Assembly (NCBI RefSeq): GCF_041379045.1
Contig: NZ_CP166871.1
Location: forward strand, 496,001-560,000
DNA from: Thalassotalea ponticola
Lineage (GTDB): Bacteria; Pseudomonadota; Gammaproteobacteria; Enterobacterales; Alteromonadaceae
DNA length: 64,000 bases
Reading direction: 5' to 3'
Shown here: piece after piece, positions 47,328 through 57,596 of the stretch
Layout: each line of letters opens with the position of its first letter
Numbering within the stretch: the stretch's first letter is position 1
Program-made: the position numbers and the translations under genes
Notes under the pieces: model-generated
What the model was told of the DNA's origin: nothing
The model's database searches: none
What the model saw: the letters and a program-made list of their open reading frames with translations, nothing else

Positions 47328-47834
47328 ATGATGTACGCAAAAGCCTTGTTCATTTTTTTGTTGACCTATTCATCGCTGTTATTGCCGAGCAAGGTAAGCG
47401 CTAGCGAGTCGTCTAGTGGTGCGGCTCAGGTAGATAGTATCGCCGAATTTAAGGCGTTGCTTGCGGCCAATAAGGGCAGAGTTGTTTATGTCGATTTTTG
47501 GGCGTCTTGGTGCATTCCGTGTAAACAGTCGTTCGCTTGGATGAATGACATGCAAAAAAAGTATCAACAACAAGACTTGGTTATTGTCGCCGTTAATCTC
47601 GACGTAAAAAGGTCGATGGCCAACGAGTTTATCCAACAGCACCCTGTCGATTTTTCGATACTTTACGATCCTCAAGGGCGGTTAGCTAAACAATTTAAGC
47701 TCAAGGGGATGCCGAGTAGTTTTATTTTCGACAGAAGCGGTAAGCTAGTACAAGCTCATACCGGTTTTTTTACCGAGCAGCAGGACCAATACGAAGCTAA
47801 TGTAGTGGCTGTACTCAACAACCAAAGTGACTAA
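47328..47834 (+). CDS. Exported TlpA-like thioredoxin-fold protein
   Basis: The 168-residue protein has an N-terminal signal peptide (about 1-25) and a thioredoxin fold with active-site WASWCIPCKQSF (CIPC) near residues 58-69, a LVIVAVNLDVKR strand and the cis-Pro loop KGMPSSFIFD. It probably acts as a periplasmic disulfide reductase of the TlpA/ResA type. Its partner may be the Cys-rich lipoprotein encoded just upstream. AAGGAG precedes the start. Its substrate is unknown. Confidence 0.88.
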   Translation: MMYAKALFIFLLTYSSLLLPSKVSASESSSGAAQVDSIAEFKALLAANKGRVVYVDFWASWCIPCKQSFAWMNDMQKKYQQQDLVIVAVNLDVKRSMANEFIQQHPVDFSILYDPQGRLAKQFKLKGMPSSFIFDRSGKLVQAHTGFFTEQQDQYEANVVAVLNNQSD

Positions 47835-47900
47835 CGAGGCGCAATGAATAGCTAATTGGCTGACGCTGATTGGCAAGCTAGCTTGAGTAAGTAAAGCGAC

Positions 47901-47934
47901 AAAAAAAAGCCGGCGCATGCGCCGGCTTTTTTTT
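47901..47934. terminator. Perfectly palindromic bidirectional terminator
   Basis: A8, then GCCGGCGCATGCGCCGGC, then T8: a 34-base perfect palindrome between the convergent tlpA-like gene and mdh. It should terminate from both sides. Confidence 0.95.
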
Positions 47935-47946
47935 ATTGGTCTAGGC

Positions 47947-48885
47947 CTATTGATTGATAAAATCAATACCTTCTTGAATGTCTTTGTTCAGCGTTGCAAG
48001 CATGTCGTCTTTTGCTTTTTGCTCGTAAGCGCTTAACTCGCCGTACGGCAAGTACTCTTCAACACCGTTTTTGCCTAGGCGTACAGGTTGAGCGAAGTAC
48101 TCAGCGTCACCAGTGTTGCCCTGAACGTATGCATAGTCAATAACATCGGCTTCACCTTGTAAACCACGTACTAGTGACATACAAAAACGAGCCGCAGCTG
48201 CGCCCATTGATAACGTTGCTGAGCCACCGCCAGCTTTGGCGTTAACAACTTCTGTACCAGCATTTTGGATGCGCGGTGTAAGAGCATCGATTTCTTCTTG
48301 GCTAAATTCAACGCCTTCAACTTGAGACAGTAGTGGTAAAATTGTGGTACCAGAGTGACCACCGATAACCGGCACTTTGATATCGTTGGTTGATTTGCCT
48401 TTTAACTCAGCAATAAAAGTTTCACTGCGGATAACGTCAAGGGTTGTTACACCAAATACGCGGTTTGCTTCATAAGTGCCAGCCTTTTTAAATACTTCGG
48501 CAACAATAGGCACGGTGCCATTTACCGGGTTGGTAATAACACCAACTAAGGCTTTAGGGCAGTTAGCAACAATACCCTCGGCTAGAGTTTTAATGATGCC
48601 CGCATTAACGGCAAATAGATCTGCGCGATCCATGCCCGGTTTGCGCGGCATACCTGCTGGAATGATTACAATGTCACAGCCTTGTAATGCAGGTGCTAGG
48701 TCATCAGCACCGTAGCCCTTAACGGTAACATCGGTAGGGATGTGAGATAAGTCAACAGCAACACCGGGAACAACAGGCGCTACGTCATACAAAGAAAGCT
48801 CAGAACCCGCAGGTAGTTGAGTTTTTAGTAAAAGAGATAATGCTTGACCGATACCACCGGCTGCACCTAATACAGCTACTTTCAT
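47947..48885 (-). CDS. mdh: Malate dehydrogenase Mdh
   Basis: Mdh oxidises malate to oxaloacetate with NAD in the TCA cycle. The start [20 protein letters not shown] gives 312 residues, as in E. coli; GGAG lies seven bases before the ATG at 48885, so the open-frame extension to 48939 is not used. Visible: the NAD fold, the mobile-loop substrate Arg residues ([13 protein letters not shown]), ITNPVNG, and the catalytic His in [11 protein letters not shown]. It is divergent from argR, the common arrangement in Gammaproteobacteria. Confidence 0.98.
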   Translation of the reverse strand: MKVAVLGAAGGIGQALSLLLKTQLPAGSELSLYDVAPVVPGVAVDLSHIPTDVTVKGYGADDLAPALQGCDIVIIPAGMPRKPGMDRADLFAVNAGIIKTLAEGIVANCPKALVGVITNPVNGTVPIVAEVFKKAGTYEANRVFGVTTLDVIRSETFIAELKGKSTNDIKVPVIGGHSGTTILPLLSQVEGVEFSQEEIDALTPRIQNAGTEVVNAKAGGGSATLSMGAAAARFCMSLVRGLQGEADVIDYAYVQGNTGDAEYFAQPVRLGKNGVEEYLPYGELSAYEQKAKDDMLATLNKDIQEGIDFINQ

Positions 48886-49182
48886 TGAATTTCTCCAGAA
48901 GTGATTTGAGGGAGTAATTGTCAACTCAGCCTTGTGCACTGGGGTTGAGTAATTACTTCAATTTTTTTAGTGCACAAAAGATACAAAATTGAGCCTTAAA
49001 ATACAAACACTTTTGTCAATAATAGACCGATAGTGCTATGATAGGCGTCTGGAAAAAATGGTCAAATGTCATGTAATTTGAACACCTCGCCTTAAAACTG
49101 GCTCAGCAATATCCGATTGCTGATAAAAGTGACGCCAAGGTATGCAGGAAGCGCCAACGCAACTGGAGTAAAAGACATATTT
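48886..49182. promoter_or_regulatory. mdh / argR divergent promoter region
   Basis: A 297-base spacer. It has GTGCAC twice (about 48935 and 48972), the words ACTCA / TGAGTAATTAC around 48923-48953, and a CAGCAAT / ATTGCTG hairpin at 49104-49122 in the argR leader. I could not find a convincing ARG box pair. Confidence 0.5.
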
Positions 49183-49653
49183 ATGAGTATGCAGCAAAAA
49201 CAAGAAGCCTTAGTAAACGCTTTTAAAGATTTACTTAAGCAAGAGCAATTTGGCTCACAAGGTGATATCGTCGACGCGCTAAAAGCGCAAGGCTTTGATA
49301 ACGTTAGCCAATCTAAAGTTTCTCGTATGCTGAGTAAATTTGGCGCTGTACGAACTCGTAATGCGCGTCAGGAAATGGTTTACTGCTTACCCGCTGAATT
49401 AGGGGTGCCAACAGCAAAAAGCCCGTTAAAACAATTAGTTCTTGATATTGAGTCAAATGAAGTGATGTTAATTGTGCGCACCAGCCCAGGTGCGGCTCAA
49501 TTGATTGCCCGACTATTGGACTCGCTCGGTAAGGCCGACGGCGTGTTGGGCACCATTGCCGGCGATGATACTATCTTCATTTCGCCTACGTCAGTTGATG
49601 AAATTGAACAAATTAAGAAAAACCTGTTTGAGCTATTTCAAAAGATGGAATAG
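49183..49653 (+). CDS. argR: Arginine repressor ArgR
   Basis: ArgR is the hexameric arginine-dependent repressor of arginine synthesis genes. From the ATG at 49183 it has 156 residues, the same as E. coli ArgR; the open frame continues 22 codons upstream without family similarity. A winged helix ([34 protein letters not shown]) is followed by the oligomerisation and arginine-binding domain with the [11 protein letters not shown] motif. It is divergent from mdh, and a strong terminator follows. Confidence 0.97.
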   Translation: MSMQQKQEALVNAFKDLLKQEQFGSQGDIVDALKAQGFDNVSQSKVSRMLSKFGAVRTRNARQEMVYCLPAELGVPTAKSPLKQLVLDIESNEVMLIVRTSPGAAQLIARLLDSLGKADGVLGTIAGDDTIFISPTSVDEIEQIKKNLFELFQKME

Positions 49654-49690
49654 CCGCTAGGGTCAACAAACCCTGGGCTCAGCTCGACAA

Positions 49691-49726
49691 ACACAAAAGG
49701 CGCGATAGAAATCGCGCCTTTTGTGT
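49691..49726. terminator. Bidirectional terminator between argR and the DyP gene
   Basis: A perfect 16-bp stem (ACACAAAAGGCGCGAT / ATCGCGCCTTTTGTGT) with loop AGAA. It serves argR on the plus strand and the DyP peroxidase on the minus strand. Confidence 0.93.
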
Positions 49727-49756
49727 TTTATCCGTGCGAACATAGTACTGTTTTTG

Positions 49757-50680
49757 CTAGCCCTGCGCAGCCGCTTCTAGTAGTTCGCTTGATGGGACAA
49801 AGAACGTCGCACCGGTTTCTGCTTGAGTATAGTCGAGCAGTTGATCGCAGTGGCCGAGTGCGTCACCGGTGTAGCGGCTTGCTAAATGCTCGGTTAGATA
49901 CTCGGCATTGTGACAAAAGGCGACGTAAAACAGGCCTTGGTTTTTCATATGACCATAGGGCATACTCTGCTGTAGTATTTGCTTGGCGTTGCCATCATCG
50001 TCATATAAGGTGGTTCGCGCCCGATGTGACGTTGGTTCAGGTTCGGTCGCAAGGGTCTGTAAATCTTCGTATTTTGCTTGCCCGATTATTAACTCTTGTT
50101 GTTGTGTTGTCAGCTCCTGCCAGGCGCTCATATTGTGGCAAAATCGTTGGATCAGTAAATAACTGCCCTTGCTAAAAATACCATGGCTGTTATCGACAAG
50201 GGCGACTGTCTGTTTGTGTAACCCTCTGGGGTTATCTGGGGCGATGACAAAACCGGTGAGGTCTCGACCGTCTAAATAACGAAACCCCTTTACTTGTTCT
50301 ACCAACTCGACTGCGTCGCCAAGCAAGGCGCACACTTTAGTTGATACCGCGTGGTTAACATCGGCCCGATCACTGCGAATTTGGATAAATAGATCGTAGT
50401 TATTGGCTGGTGCTATTCGGTTATGGGATTCAATGTGATTAAACGGCGCCAGTTTATGAGGACGCCCTAACGGGTAATAATTATCCCAGTATGCAGCGCC
50501 TATCGCGATCACTGTGTTGAGGTTGGCTTCAGAGTAACTGTCGTTATACGCATCAAACATGGCGGGCAACTTAGCGAGAATCTTGCGGATAAACGCGTGC
50601 TTGTTATCAAGCACGTTAAACAGTAAATAATAACTGTGCAGGTTGGGTTCCGCACAAACGCCAATTTGCTCTAGGGCCAT
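49757..50680 (-). CDS. Dye-decolourising (DyP-type) heme peroxidase, YfeX-like
   Basis: DyP peroxidases use hydrogen peroxide and heme to oxidise bulky substrates; the cytoplasmic YfeX group has also been linked to protoporphyrinogen oxidation. The 307-residue protein lacks a signal peptide and shows GFRYLDGRDLTGF (the GxxDG motif with catalytic Asp), the proximal heme His candidate in PTSHRARTTLYD, and the FYVAFCHNAEYL and ATFFVPSSELL C-terminal motifs of the family. It is close in length to E. coli YfeX (299). No encapsulin gene is adjacent. Confidence 0.92.
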   Translation of the reverse strand: MALEQIGVCAEPNLHSYYLLFNVLDNKHAFIRKILAKLPAMFDAYNDSYSEANLNTVIAIGAAYWDNYYPLGRPHKLAPFNHIESHNRIAPANNYDLFIQIRSDRADVNHAVSTKVCALLGDAVELVEQVKGFRYLDGRDLTGFVIAPDNPRGLHKQTVALVDNSHGIFSKGSYLLIQRFCHNMSAWQELTTQQQELIIGQAKYEDLQTLATEPEPTSHRARTTLYDDDGNAKQILQQSMPYGHMKNQGLFYVAFCHNAEYLTEHLASRYTGDALGHCDQLLDYTQAETGATFFVPSSELLEAAAQG

Positions 50681-50751
50681 TGTTTAATAACTCATTAACT
50701 TTTTGTTCAAGTATATGAATTTAATATTAATTATGGAAGTAGTTAAATAGT

Positions 50752-51564
50752 CTATTTTGTGCTGTTTACTTGAAATAGCTGCTTATCATCCCAGCGCAAC
50801 GCGGTTAAACGTCCGCCCCACACACATCCTGTATCTAGGGCGTATATGTTATCGGCGTTAACGCGCCCCTCTAAAGAGGCCCAATGACCAAACACCCATT
50901 GTAGCTTGTCGAGCGTTTGATGTACCTCAAACCAAGGCTGTAAATGCTTGTTGGTATTCGCCTTGGGTGAATTCTTCGATTTAAATTCTAAACCACCGTC
51001 TTGATAGCAAAAGCGCATGCGCGTTAGCGCATTGACGGTAAAGCGAAACTTCTCAATATCACTGTGGCAGTGTTGCCAATGATTGGGTAAATTGCCGTAC
51101 ATAGCACGCAACCACTTTTTCGGTTTCTTGCTTTGTAGACGTTGACTGACAAATGCTGACATCTTTAGTGCTTTTTTGCTACTCCAGTTAGGCGGCAAGC
51201 CAGCATGACTTAAAAAGCCATTGCCATCGGGAAGGGCTAAGACCAGCGGTTGTTGGCGTAACCATTCCATCAGTTGCGCGCAGTCACTGGCGTGCAGTAA
51301 GTTGTCTAGTTTGTCTTTTTTGTTGGCCTTACTAACGCCGTAGTAGGTGGCCAGTAAGTGTAAATCGTGATTGCCAAGTACGGTTTTAGCGGCCTCGCCA
51401 AGTCCTGATACGTAGCGCAGTGTTGATAGCGAGTCTTCTCCGCGTGCAACGAGGTCACCACAAAACCACAATTGGTCTTGAACCGGGTCAAATGCTATTT
51501 TATCAACCAGCTTCTGTAACGATGCGTAGCAACCTTGGACATCGCCAATGAGATAAATGGCCAT
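50752..51564 (-). CDS. apaH: Symmetrical diadenosine tetraphosphatase ApaH
   Basis: ApaH hydrolyses Ap4A to two ADP and also removes Np4-type RNA caps. The metallophosphatase motifs are present: YLIGDVQGCY (GDxHG-like), LWFCGDLVARGED (GDxxxRG), VLGNHDLHLLA (GNHD), and later LSHAGLPP and FGHWASLEG. The 270 residues fit (280 in E. coli). It begins 2 bases after apaG and ends the lptD-surA-pdxA-rsmA-apaG-apaH run. Confidence 0.97.
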   Translation of the reverse strand: MAIYLIGDVQGCYASLQKLVDKIAFDPVQDQLWFCGDLVARGEDSLSTLRYVSGLGEAAKTVLGNHDLHLLATYYGVSKANKKDKLDNLLHASDCAQLMEWLRQQPLVLALPDGNGFLSHAGLPPNWSSKKALKMSAFVSQRLQSKKPKKWLRAMYGNLPNHWQHCHSDIEKFRFTVNALTRMRFCYQDGGLEFKSKNSPKANTNKHLQPWFEVHQTLDKLQWVFGHWASLEGRVNADNIYALDTGCVWGGRLTALRWDDKQLFQVNSTK

Positions 51565-51566
51565 GT

Positions 51567-51953
51567 CTAATTAACGATATTGGGCACAGCTAATGAAAAA
51601 CAGGGAATGTTGACGCGGTATTGGTTGCCGTCCAGGTCGCGCATGGTATAAAAGCCTTCCATTGCACCGATCGGCGTTTTTATCACTGAGCCACTGGTAT
51701 AACGGTAACGCTGTCCGCTGTGTAAGATCGGTTGTTGACCAACCACGCCATCGCCTTCTACGCTTGCTTTTTGGCCGTCAGCATCGGTAATAAGCCAACT
51801 GCGGGAGATGAGCTGTAATGTTTTGTCACTGTTATTTTCAATGGTTATGGTATAGCTAAATACATAACGCTGTTGATAACTATCAGATTGATCCTCGATA
51901 AAATCTACCTGACTTGAGACACTAACCAGTTGGCCCGGATCGTTACTGCTCAT
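51567..51953 (-). CDS. apaG: ApaG family protein
   Basis: ApaG is a small immunoglobulin-like beta-sandwich protein of uncertain function, encoded between rsmA and apaH. The 128-residue product has the characteristic stretch YTITIENNSDKTLQLISRSWLITDADG, then GVVGQQPIL and the closing GAMEGFYTMRDLDG. Operon position and length (125 in E. coli) agree with the assignment. Confidence 0.96.
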   Translation of the reverse strand: MSSNDPGQLVSVSSQVDFIEDQSDSYQQRYVFSYTITIENNSDKTLQLISRSWLITDADGQKASVEGDGVVGQQPILHSGQRYRYTSGSVIKTPIGAMEGFYTMRDLDGNQYRVNIPCFSLAVPNIVN

Positions 51954-51966
51954 CGTTTACCCCAAA

Positions 51967-52773
51967 TTATTGTTGTGGCGGGTTGTCTGCTAAATAATTA
52001 GCAATTTTCACGTAATCTGGCAAGCTGATATTTTCAGGGCGCAGTGAAGCACTGATCCCTAATTGCTCTAGTTGCTCAGCGCTAATCAGTTTTTTCAAAC
52101 TGTTGCGGATGGTCTTACGTCGTTGATTAAATGCTTCGGTACAGACGCGACCAAGCCACTTGATATCTTTCGCTGGGTACTCGATATGTTCCCGAGGGAT
52201 CAAGCGAACAATAGCGCTATCTACTTTTGGCGGTGGCTGAAAGGCTTCTGGACCAATTTCCATCACTGGCATCACCTGACAGTAGTATTGGCACATGATT
52301 GAAAGTCGGCCATAGGCTTTGCTATCTGGACCTGCCGCCATGCGGTTAACCACTTCCTTTTGCAGCATAAAATGCATGTCTTTGATTTTATCGCCAAAAC
52401 TGAGTAGGTGGAAAATCAACGGCGTGGAAATATTGTATGGCAAATTGCCAAACACGCGCAGCGGTTGGCTTTCGGCGAGCGTGCCAAAGTCAAACTTCAA
52501 CGCATCTATTTCATAAATGGTTAGGTGCTTCGCCAAAAACGGGTGGTGGCGTAATCGATGAGCTAAATCGCGATCAAGCTCAACGACGCTGATATCACCT
52601 GCGCGTTCAATGACCGGTTCGGTCAGGGCGCCAAGGCCAGGGCCTATTTCAATTAAGTTTTCGCCCTCTGCCGGGTCGATGGCGTCAACGATCCTACTGA
52701 TCACGGCGTCGTCGTGGAGAAAGTTTTGCCCAAATCGTTTTTTCGCCTGATGGCCTAAGTGTGATTTATTCAT
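51967..52773 (-). CDS. rsmA: 16S rRNA dimethyladenosine transferase RsmA (KsgA)
   Basis: RsmA dimethylates two adjacent adenines near the 3' end of 16S rRNA (A1518 and A1519 in E. coli). Motifs: [11 protein letters not shown] at the N-terminus, the SAM-binding [23 protein letters not shown], and the catalytic NLPYNIST. The 268 residues match the family. Its start overlaps the pdxA stop by 4 bases, giving translational coupling. Confidence 0.98.
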   Translation of the reverse strand: MNKSHLGHQAKKRFGQNFLHDDAVISRIVDAIDPAEGENLIEIGPGLGALTEPVIERAGDISVVELDRDLAHRLRHHPFLAKHLTIYEIDALKFDFGTLAESQPLRVFGNLPYNISTPLIFHLLSFGDKIKDMHFMLQKEVVNRMAAGPDSKAYGRLSIMCQYYCQVMPVMEIGPEAFQPPPKVDSAIVRLIPREHIEYPAKDIKWLGRVCTEAFNQRRKTIRNSLKKLISAEQLEQLGISASLRPENISLPDYVKIANYLADNPPQQ

Positions 52774-53753
52774 TGCTGATTTTGTACCAGGTTGATCGCG
52801 TTTAATAATGCGGCCTTAAAGCTGCCCACATCGGCTTGATTAGTTCCGGCAAGCTCAAGCGCCGTACCGTGGTCTACCGAGGTACGAATAAACGGTAAAC
52901 CTAAGGTAATGTTAACCGAGTTACCAAACCCTTTATATTTTAGCACTGGTAAGCCCTGATCGTGATACATTGCCAGTACCGCATCGGCATCTTGTAAATA
53001 TTTGTCTTGAAAAATGGTATCTGCAGGCAGGGGACCGATTAACGTCATCCCTTGCTCGCGCAGTTCATTTAAGGCTGGGGTAATGGTGGTAATTTCCTCA
53101 TTGCCTAAGTGCCCATCTTCACCGGCATGTGGGTTTAACCCACAGACGTAAATTTTGGGTTTGTCGATACCGAACTTTGCTTGTAAATCGTCGTGTAAAA
53201 TTCGAGTTATTTTTAAAATTCGCTCGCGAGTTACCGCTTTTGATACGTAAGCAAGTGGGATGTGCGTGGTCATTAAAGAAACGCGCAAGCCTTCGGTTGC
53301 CAGCATCATCACCACGTCATTACAATTCGCCTGTTGAGCAAAAAATTCGGTATGACCAGAAAATGCAATGCCGGCTTTGTTAATCAGTCCTTTGTGCACG
53401 GGACCCGTACAAACCGCTTTGAACTCACCACTCATGTTGCGTTCGCTGGCGATGCGCAGCGTTTCGACCACATAAGCACCGTTGTTGGGGTTTAATTGGC
53501 CAGCAACACACGGTTCGGCGAGTTTAACCGGCAATACGCACAGATGACCTGCTCGATGCGGTATTGGCGCTGCGTCGCTATCGTAAAGGCTTACAGTCAA
53601 TGGTAAGCCTAGTGCATTTGCACGCTGGACTAACAACTCGGGGTCGGCAATTGCCACTAATTGTACTGGCCAAGGTTGCTGTATTAAGTTGATTAAAATG
53701 TCCGGGCCAACACCAGCTGGTTCACCTGGCGTTATTGCGATTTTTGCGGTCAT
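52770..53753 (-). CDS. pdxA: 4-hydroxythreonine-4-phosphate dehydrogenase PdxA
   Basis: PdxA oxidises 4-phosphohydroxy-L-threonine in the DXP-dependent vitamin B6 pathway. The start [17 protein letters not shown], the SGHTEFFAQ segment, and the metal-binding His residues in [19 protein letters not shown] and MYHDQGL are all present in 327 residues. It lies 5 bases after surA and overlaps rsmA. Confidence 0.97.
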   Translation of the reverse strand: MTAKIAITPGEPAGVGPDILINLIQQPWPVQLVAIADPELLVQRANALGLPLTVSLYDSDAAPIPHRAGHLCVLPVKLAEPCVAGQLNPNNGAYVVETLRIASERNMSGEFKAVCTGPVHKGLINKAGIAFSGHTEFFAQQANCNDVVMMLATEGLRVSLMTTHIPLAYVSKAVTRERILKITRILHDDLQAKFGIDKPKIYVCGLNPHAGEDGHLGNEEITTITPALNELREQGMTLIGPLPADTIFQDKYLQDADAVLAMYHDQGLPVLKYKGFGNSVNITLGLPFIRTSVDHGTALELAGTNQADVGSFKAALLNAINLVQNQQ

Positions 53754-53758
53754 TGCAG

Positions 53759-55057
53759 TTACTCTTCCATGATTTCAATATAGGCTGCGTCGCGAGTTTC
53801 TTTCATCCAACGTTGCGCTTCTGCGCCAAACTTGCGATTAAACAATAATTGATACGCTCTATTTTCGTTATTCTGTTGCGTTGCGTCTAGGGTTCTACGA
53901 CCGGTAAGTTGCACTAAATGCCAACCAAATGACGAACGAAACGGCTTGGCGTATTGGTCTACCTCTAGATTCTCAATAACCTCTTTAAACGCCGGATCAT
54001 AATTTGCTGGGTCAGCCCAACCTAGGTCGCCACCGCGACTTGCAGTGGGTCCTTCAGAGTGCTCTTTGGCCAAGGTGTCGAAGTCGGCTTCGCCATTTTC
54101 GATTTGCACCAGCATATCGGCAAGCATTTGCTCAGCTTTTTGTTCAGATAAAATAATTGATGGTTTGATTAAAATGTGGCGAGCGCGCAATTCAGTTTTC
54201 TCAACCACTTGCTTACCTCGGGTTTCAAGGATCTTGATGATATTAAAGCCCAAACCCGTGCGTACTGGACCGAATACTTCACCTGCGTTTTTACCGTCGA
54301 CTAACTCGGCAAACAAGGTTGGCATTTCGTTGATACCACGCCAACCGAGGTCGCCACCGTCAAGGGCCGTGTCGGCACCAGATGACGCGATGGCAATCTT
54401 TTTAAAGTCTGAACCGTTGTTCAATAACTCGATAACTTTGTCGGCGCGCTGTTTGGCGTCTTCTAAATCTGCTTGTGTCGGCTCTTCTGGAAAGGCAATT
54501 AAAATGTGACCTAGGCGATACTCCACATTGGCATTAGTTTGCTCTTTCATTAATTCCACTAAGTTAGAGACTTCTTGTGGTGTGATACTGACCCGACGAC
54601 GAACGTTGATGTTGCGCACGTCATTGACGATTAACTCGGTGCGAATGCTTTCTCGGTAACGTTCGTAGTCAACGCCTTGGTTGACTAACATTTGGCGAAA
54701 TTGCTCGACTGTCATGCCGCGCTCTTGAGCGATTCGTCCGATAGCTTGTTCTAATTGACTGTCGCTTACTTGCACCCCCATGCGCTCGCCCATTTGCAAG
54801 AGTAAGCTGTCGTTAATGAGTTTCTCAATGGCTTGAGTGCGCAATACCGTGTCCGACGGTAGACTTTGATTTTCAGCTAGAGCCTGTTGCTTTACGGTAT
54901 TGACCAAATCATTGATGTCTGATTCTAGCACAACACCCGAATTGACGATGGCAACAACGTGATCCAGTGGTTGTGGCGCGGCGACGGTGTGAACACTGCT
55001 GATTAGCGAAAATAGCAGACCTGATAATGCGATAGCGGTTTTAGTAATTTTTTTCAT
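53759..55057 (-). CDS. surA: Periplasmic chaperone / peptidyl-prolyl isomerase SurA
   Basis: SurA escorts outer-membrane proteins, including LptD encoded just upstream, across the periplasm. A signal peptide (residues 1-26, ending VAA) is followed by the N-terminal chaperone domain with [17 protein letters not shown], two parvulin domains (about 174-275 and 285-385; the first begins [13 protein letters not shown], the second [11 protein letters not shown]), and a C-terminal helix. The length of 432 matches E. coli (428). Confidence 0.97.
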   Translation of the reverse strand: MKKITKTAIALSGLLFSLISSVHTVAAPQPLDHVVAIVNSGVVLESDINDLVNTVKQQALAENQSLPSDTVLRTQAIEKLINDSLLLQMGERMGVQVSDSQLEQAIGRIAQERGMTVEQFRQMLVNQGVDYERYRESIRTELIVNDVRNINVRRRVSITPQEVSNLVELMKEQTNANVEYRLGHILIAFPEEPTQADLEDAKQRADKVIELLNNGSDFKKIAIASSGADTALDGGDLGWRGINEMPTLFAELVDGKNAGEVFGPVRTGLGFNIIKILETRGKQVVEKTELRARHILIKPSIILSEQKAEQMLADMLVQIENGEADFDTLAKEHSEGPTASRGGDLGWADPANYDPAFKEVIENLEVDQYAKPFRSSFGWHLVQLTGRRTLDATQQNNENRAYQLLFNRKFGAEAQRWMKETRDAAYIEIMEE

Positions 55058-55098
55058 TTTACATCTTTAGTTATTTTAGGAGGCGCATTAGGCGCCTT

Positions 55099-57390
55099 TT
55101 AATTAGTCAAAAAGTAGGGGCGCTTGTAGCCGAATATGCCGGATTCGAGCATGTCATCAATAGGTAACGCTTGTTGGTTACTGCCAAGACCTTTAAGGAC
55201 AAACTGTATCATAAAGCCACTGTCGTATTCATCGCGGCTTTGGTTGTTCAACTCATCCACATCAAAGTTGGTATTAATATCACGATGATAAGCAAAACGC
55301 ACGGCCCAACAGCAACTTTCGTATTGAAATCCAGTATATGCTTCGAGTGAACGTTGCGCTACTAGGTCTTGTGTTACATGACCAACAAATGTCCAATTTT
55401 CATTAATCGGAAAACTGGTTAAGGCGCGCACTTGTTCAATTTTCTCACCAGAAAAGTTTTTGATGTAACGGTGACTGAGTTGTGCCAACTGACCATCGCT
55501 ATGACGATAGTCTAAGCTGATTTGGCTTTTTTCTGTTGACGAACTTTCGGTATCGTATTGAATCTCAGTTTGTAATTGCCAGCGCTCTAACAGTTGTAGA
55601 AACAGATCAGCGGCGAGCGATGATTGGTCAATGCGTTGGCCTTCCTCATCAAATGAGTCATTGCTGTTCTTTAAGTAGAAAATTCGACCCAGACTCAAGC
55701 GGAAAAGTTCCGCATTATCTGCGCTTAAAATACGCGTGGTCGCACCGAGCGATATTTGATTGGCTTGAGCAATGCGATCTAAGCCACTAAAGCGACGGTC
55801 TCTAAACAAGCCGTTAAAGTCGTCTTGCAATGGCGATGTATCATAGATAAAGATATTGTTTTGATCTTCTTTGGGGATGTACAAATACTGAATCTGCGGT
55901 TCAAATGTTTGCGTTTTGTCTTGGAAAAAAAGATCGGCATCGCGGTCAAAATTTAAACCCGCATGCAAACGCACTTTAGGCAAGGTGCGATTCACTTTAG
56001 GCTCTAACTCTAGCTCACTATTGGCGATTACAAAATCCAAATTGTCTTGCTTAAAGTAGGTGTGCATTAAACGCGCATCGGTATCGATAAACCAGCCAGG
56101 ACGAGATACAGGTAGCGATAGACCAGCTTCAACGTGAAATCGGTCGGCAGTTGGCAGCAGCGGATCGGCGATCTCAAAATGAGAGTATTCGCTGTACACA
56201 TTAAAGGTCGCGTTTGACAGCCCTAACGGCAGATACATTTGCGCCTCGAGTTGTGGCAGGGTTCGATAGGTGTCGTTACTATCACCGAGCACTTTAAAAT
56301 CTTGCAACTTTATTGATGAGTGCCAAAAGTCGGCGAAATACGCCAATTCACCTATTCGCCACAAATACGCATCGGATTTGTTAAACTGATCACTGCCGAT
56401 ATCAACTAAGTAGTTATCGTCACTGATATCGCTGTAGTCAAGGTGCAATCGATAGCGCTCTGAGAAGGTGCCAAAATGCTGAAAACGGTGTAAATAGCGG
56501 GCGCTGTCATCAACCAACTCCCGATCTCGATTGAGGTATTCAACATTTAACTGACCAAACTGACCACCGGTTAAATAGCGAAATTCACTGAGTAATTGGG
56601 TGCCGCGTTTGGACATGTAGTACGGGGTTATAGTGGCATCCATATTGGGTGCAATATTCCAATAAAACGGTTGGCCAAATTCAAAGCCGCGATTACCCGA
56701 CGTCGATATCTTAGGGTATAAAAAGCCGGTTTTGCGATCATCGGTTAACGGAAAGTTGAAATAAGGCAAATAAAACACGGGTATGTCTTTGATGCGAAAT
56801 ACGGTGTTCCACGCCTCGCCTTGGTTATCTTCGGTAGACAGATTGATATCAGCGGCACTGAGTTGCCAGTCGGGCACTGGCTCAGAGCATGTGGTAAAAG
56901 TCGATTCGGTTAACCGCAGTCCTTGCTCATTGATGGTTAAACTGTCGGCATGACCTCGCGTTGAACCCTGAGTTAAGCGATAGTCAGAATTGATTAATTC
57001 AATCTCTTTCGCTGTGCTATTGGCGCTAAGTCGGTCGGCTGAGACGGTGATTTTGTTGTTTTGAAATTGCGTCTTACCACGAGTCTCTAATAAGCCTGTG
57101 TCTTTATCGATGAGCACTTGATCAGCACGTATTTTATTTTGTCCGCTCGATACGACAACATCACCAGATAAGGACAGTTTTTTGTTTTTCTCAATCACTG
57201 ATTTTTTTGATTCAATGATGATGTGCTCGTCGTCGTAGTCCAGACCTAGATTACTCAACGAAATAGCTGGTGGCGGCGCGACTTGACATTGCGCTGCCAG
57301 ATTTGGCGTTGGCTCAGGCTGAGTTTGCGCGCTGACCATCAATGGCGGGGCCATATATGCGATTAATATCAATTTGCTAAGATGCTGCAT
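55099..57390 (-). CDS. lptD: LPS-assembly outer-membrane protein LptD
   Basis: LptD with LptE inserts lipopolysaccharide into the outer leaflet. The 763-residue protein has a signal peptide, an OstA/LptA-like periplasmic jellyroll (about 55-200: SGDVVVSSGQNKIRADQVL), and a large C-terminal beta-barrel. The four disulfide Cys residues have counterparts: one near the mature N-terminus (AAQCQV), one in FTTCSEP, and the adjacent pair in ESCCWAVR. It leads the minus-strand operon with surA. Confidence 0.97.
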   Translation of the reverse strand: MQHLSKLILIAYMAPPLMVSAQTQPEPTPNLAAQCQVAPPPAISLSNLGLDYDDEHIIIESKKSVIEKNKKLSLSGDVVVSSGQNKIRADQVLIDKDTGLLETRGKTQFQNNKITVSADRLSANSTAKEIELINSDYRLTQGSTRGHADSLTINEQGLRLTESTFTTCSEPVPDWQLSAADINLSTEDNQGEAWNTVFRIKDIPVFYLPYFNFPLTDDRKTGFLYPKISTSGNRGFEFGQPFYWNIAPNMDATITPYYMSKRGTQLLSEFRYLTGGQFGQLNVEYLNRDRELVDDSARYLHRFQHFGTFSERYRLHLDYSDISDDNYLVDIGSDQFNKSDAYLWRIGELAYFADFWHSSIKLQDFKVLGDSNDTYRTLPQLEAQMYLPLGLSNATFNVYSEYSHFEIADPLLPTADRFHVEAGLSLPVSRPGWFIDTDARLMHTYFKQDNLDFVIANSELELEPKVNRTLPKVRLHAGLNFDRDADLFFQDKTQTFEPQIQYLYIPKEDQNNIFIYDTSPLQDDFNGLFRDRRFSGLDRIAQANQISLGATTRILSADNAELFRLSLGRIFYLKNSNDSFDEEGQRIDQSSLAADLFLQLLERWQLQTEIQYDTESSSTEKSQISLDYRHSDGQLAQLSHRYIKNFSGEKIEQVRALTSFPINENWTFVGHVTQDLVAQRSLEAYTGFQYESCCWAVRFAYHRDINTNFDVDELNNQSRDEYDSGFMIQFVLKGLGSNQQALPIDDMLESGIFGYKRPYFLTN

Positions 57391-57596
57391 TCACTGTCCA
57401 TTAAAAATGCTAATTGTGTTATTTTTTGCTTGAGATGTTGTATCAAGTATTATCAACAGTGATACTGAGTCTTGTTATTCGCGCTAGGGGAGAGAATAAG
57501 TCTCTGGTATCTTTAATCTTATTATTGCTTTATAGTTTAACATAGCTTCGTCATTTTTTGTCTAGTGATTACACAAATAATTGTTAGGGTTTTATC

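Noticed and set aside
49723-50175. 150-codon open frame overlapping the argR terminator and DyP gene
   Set aside because: It begins inside a terminator stem and runs antisense to the peroxidase.
54045-54509. 154-codon open frame antisense to surA
   Set aside because: Composition and position show a shadow of the SurA parvulin region.
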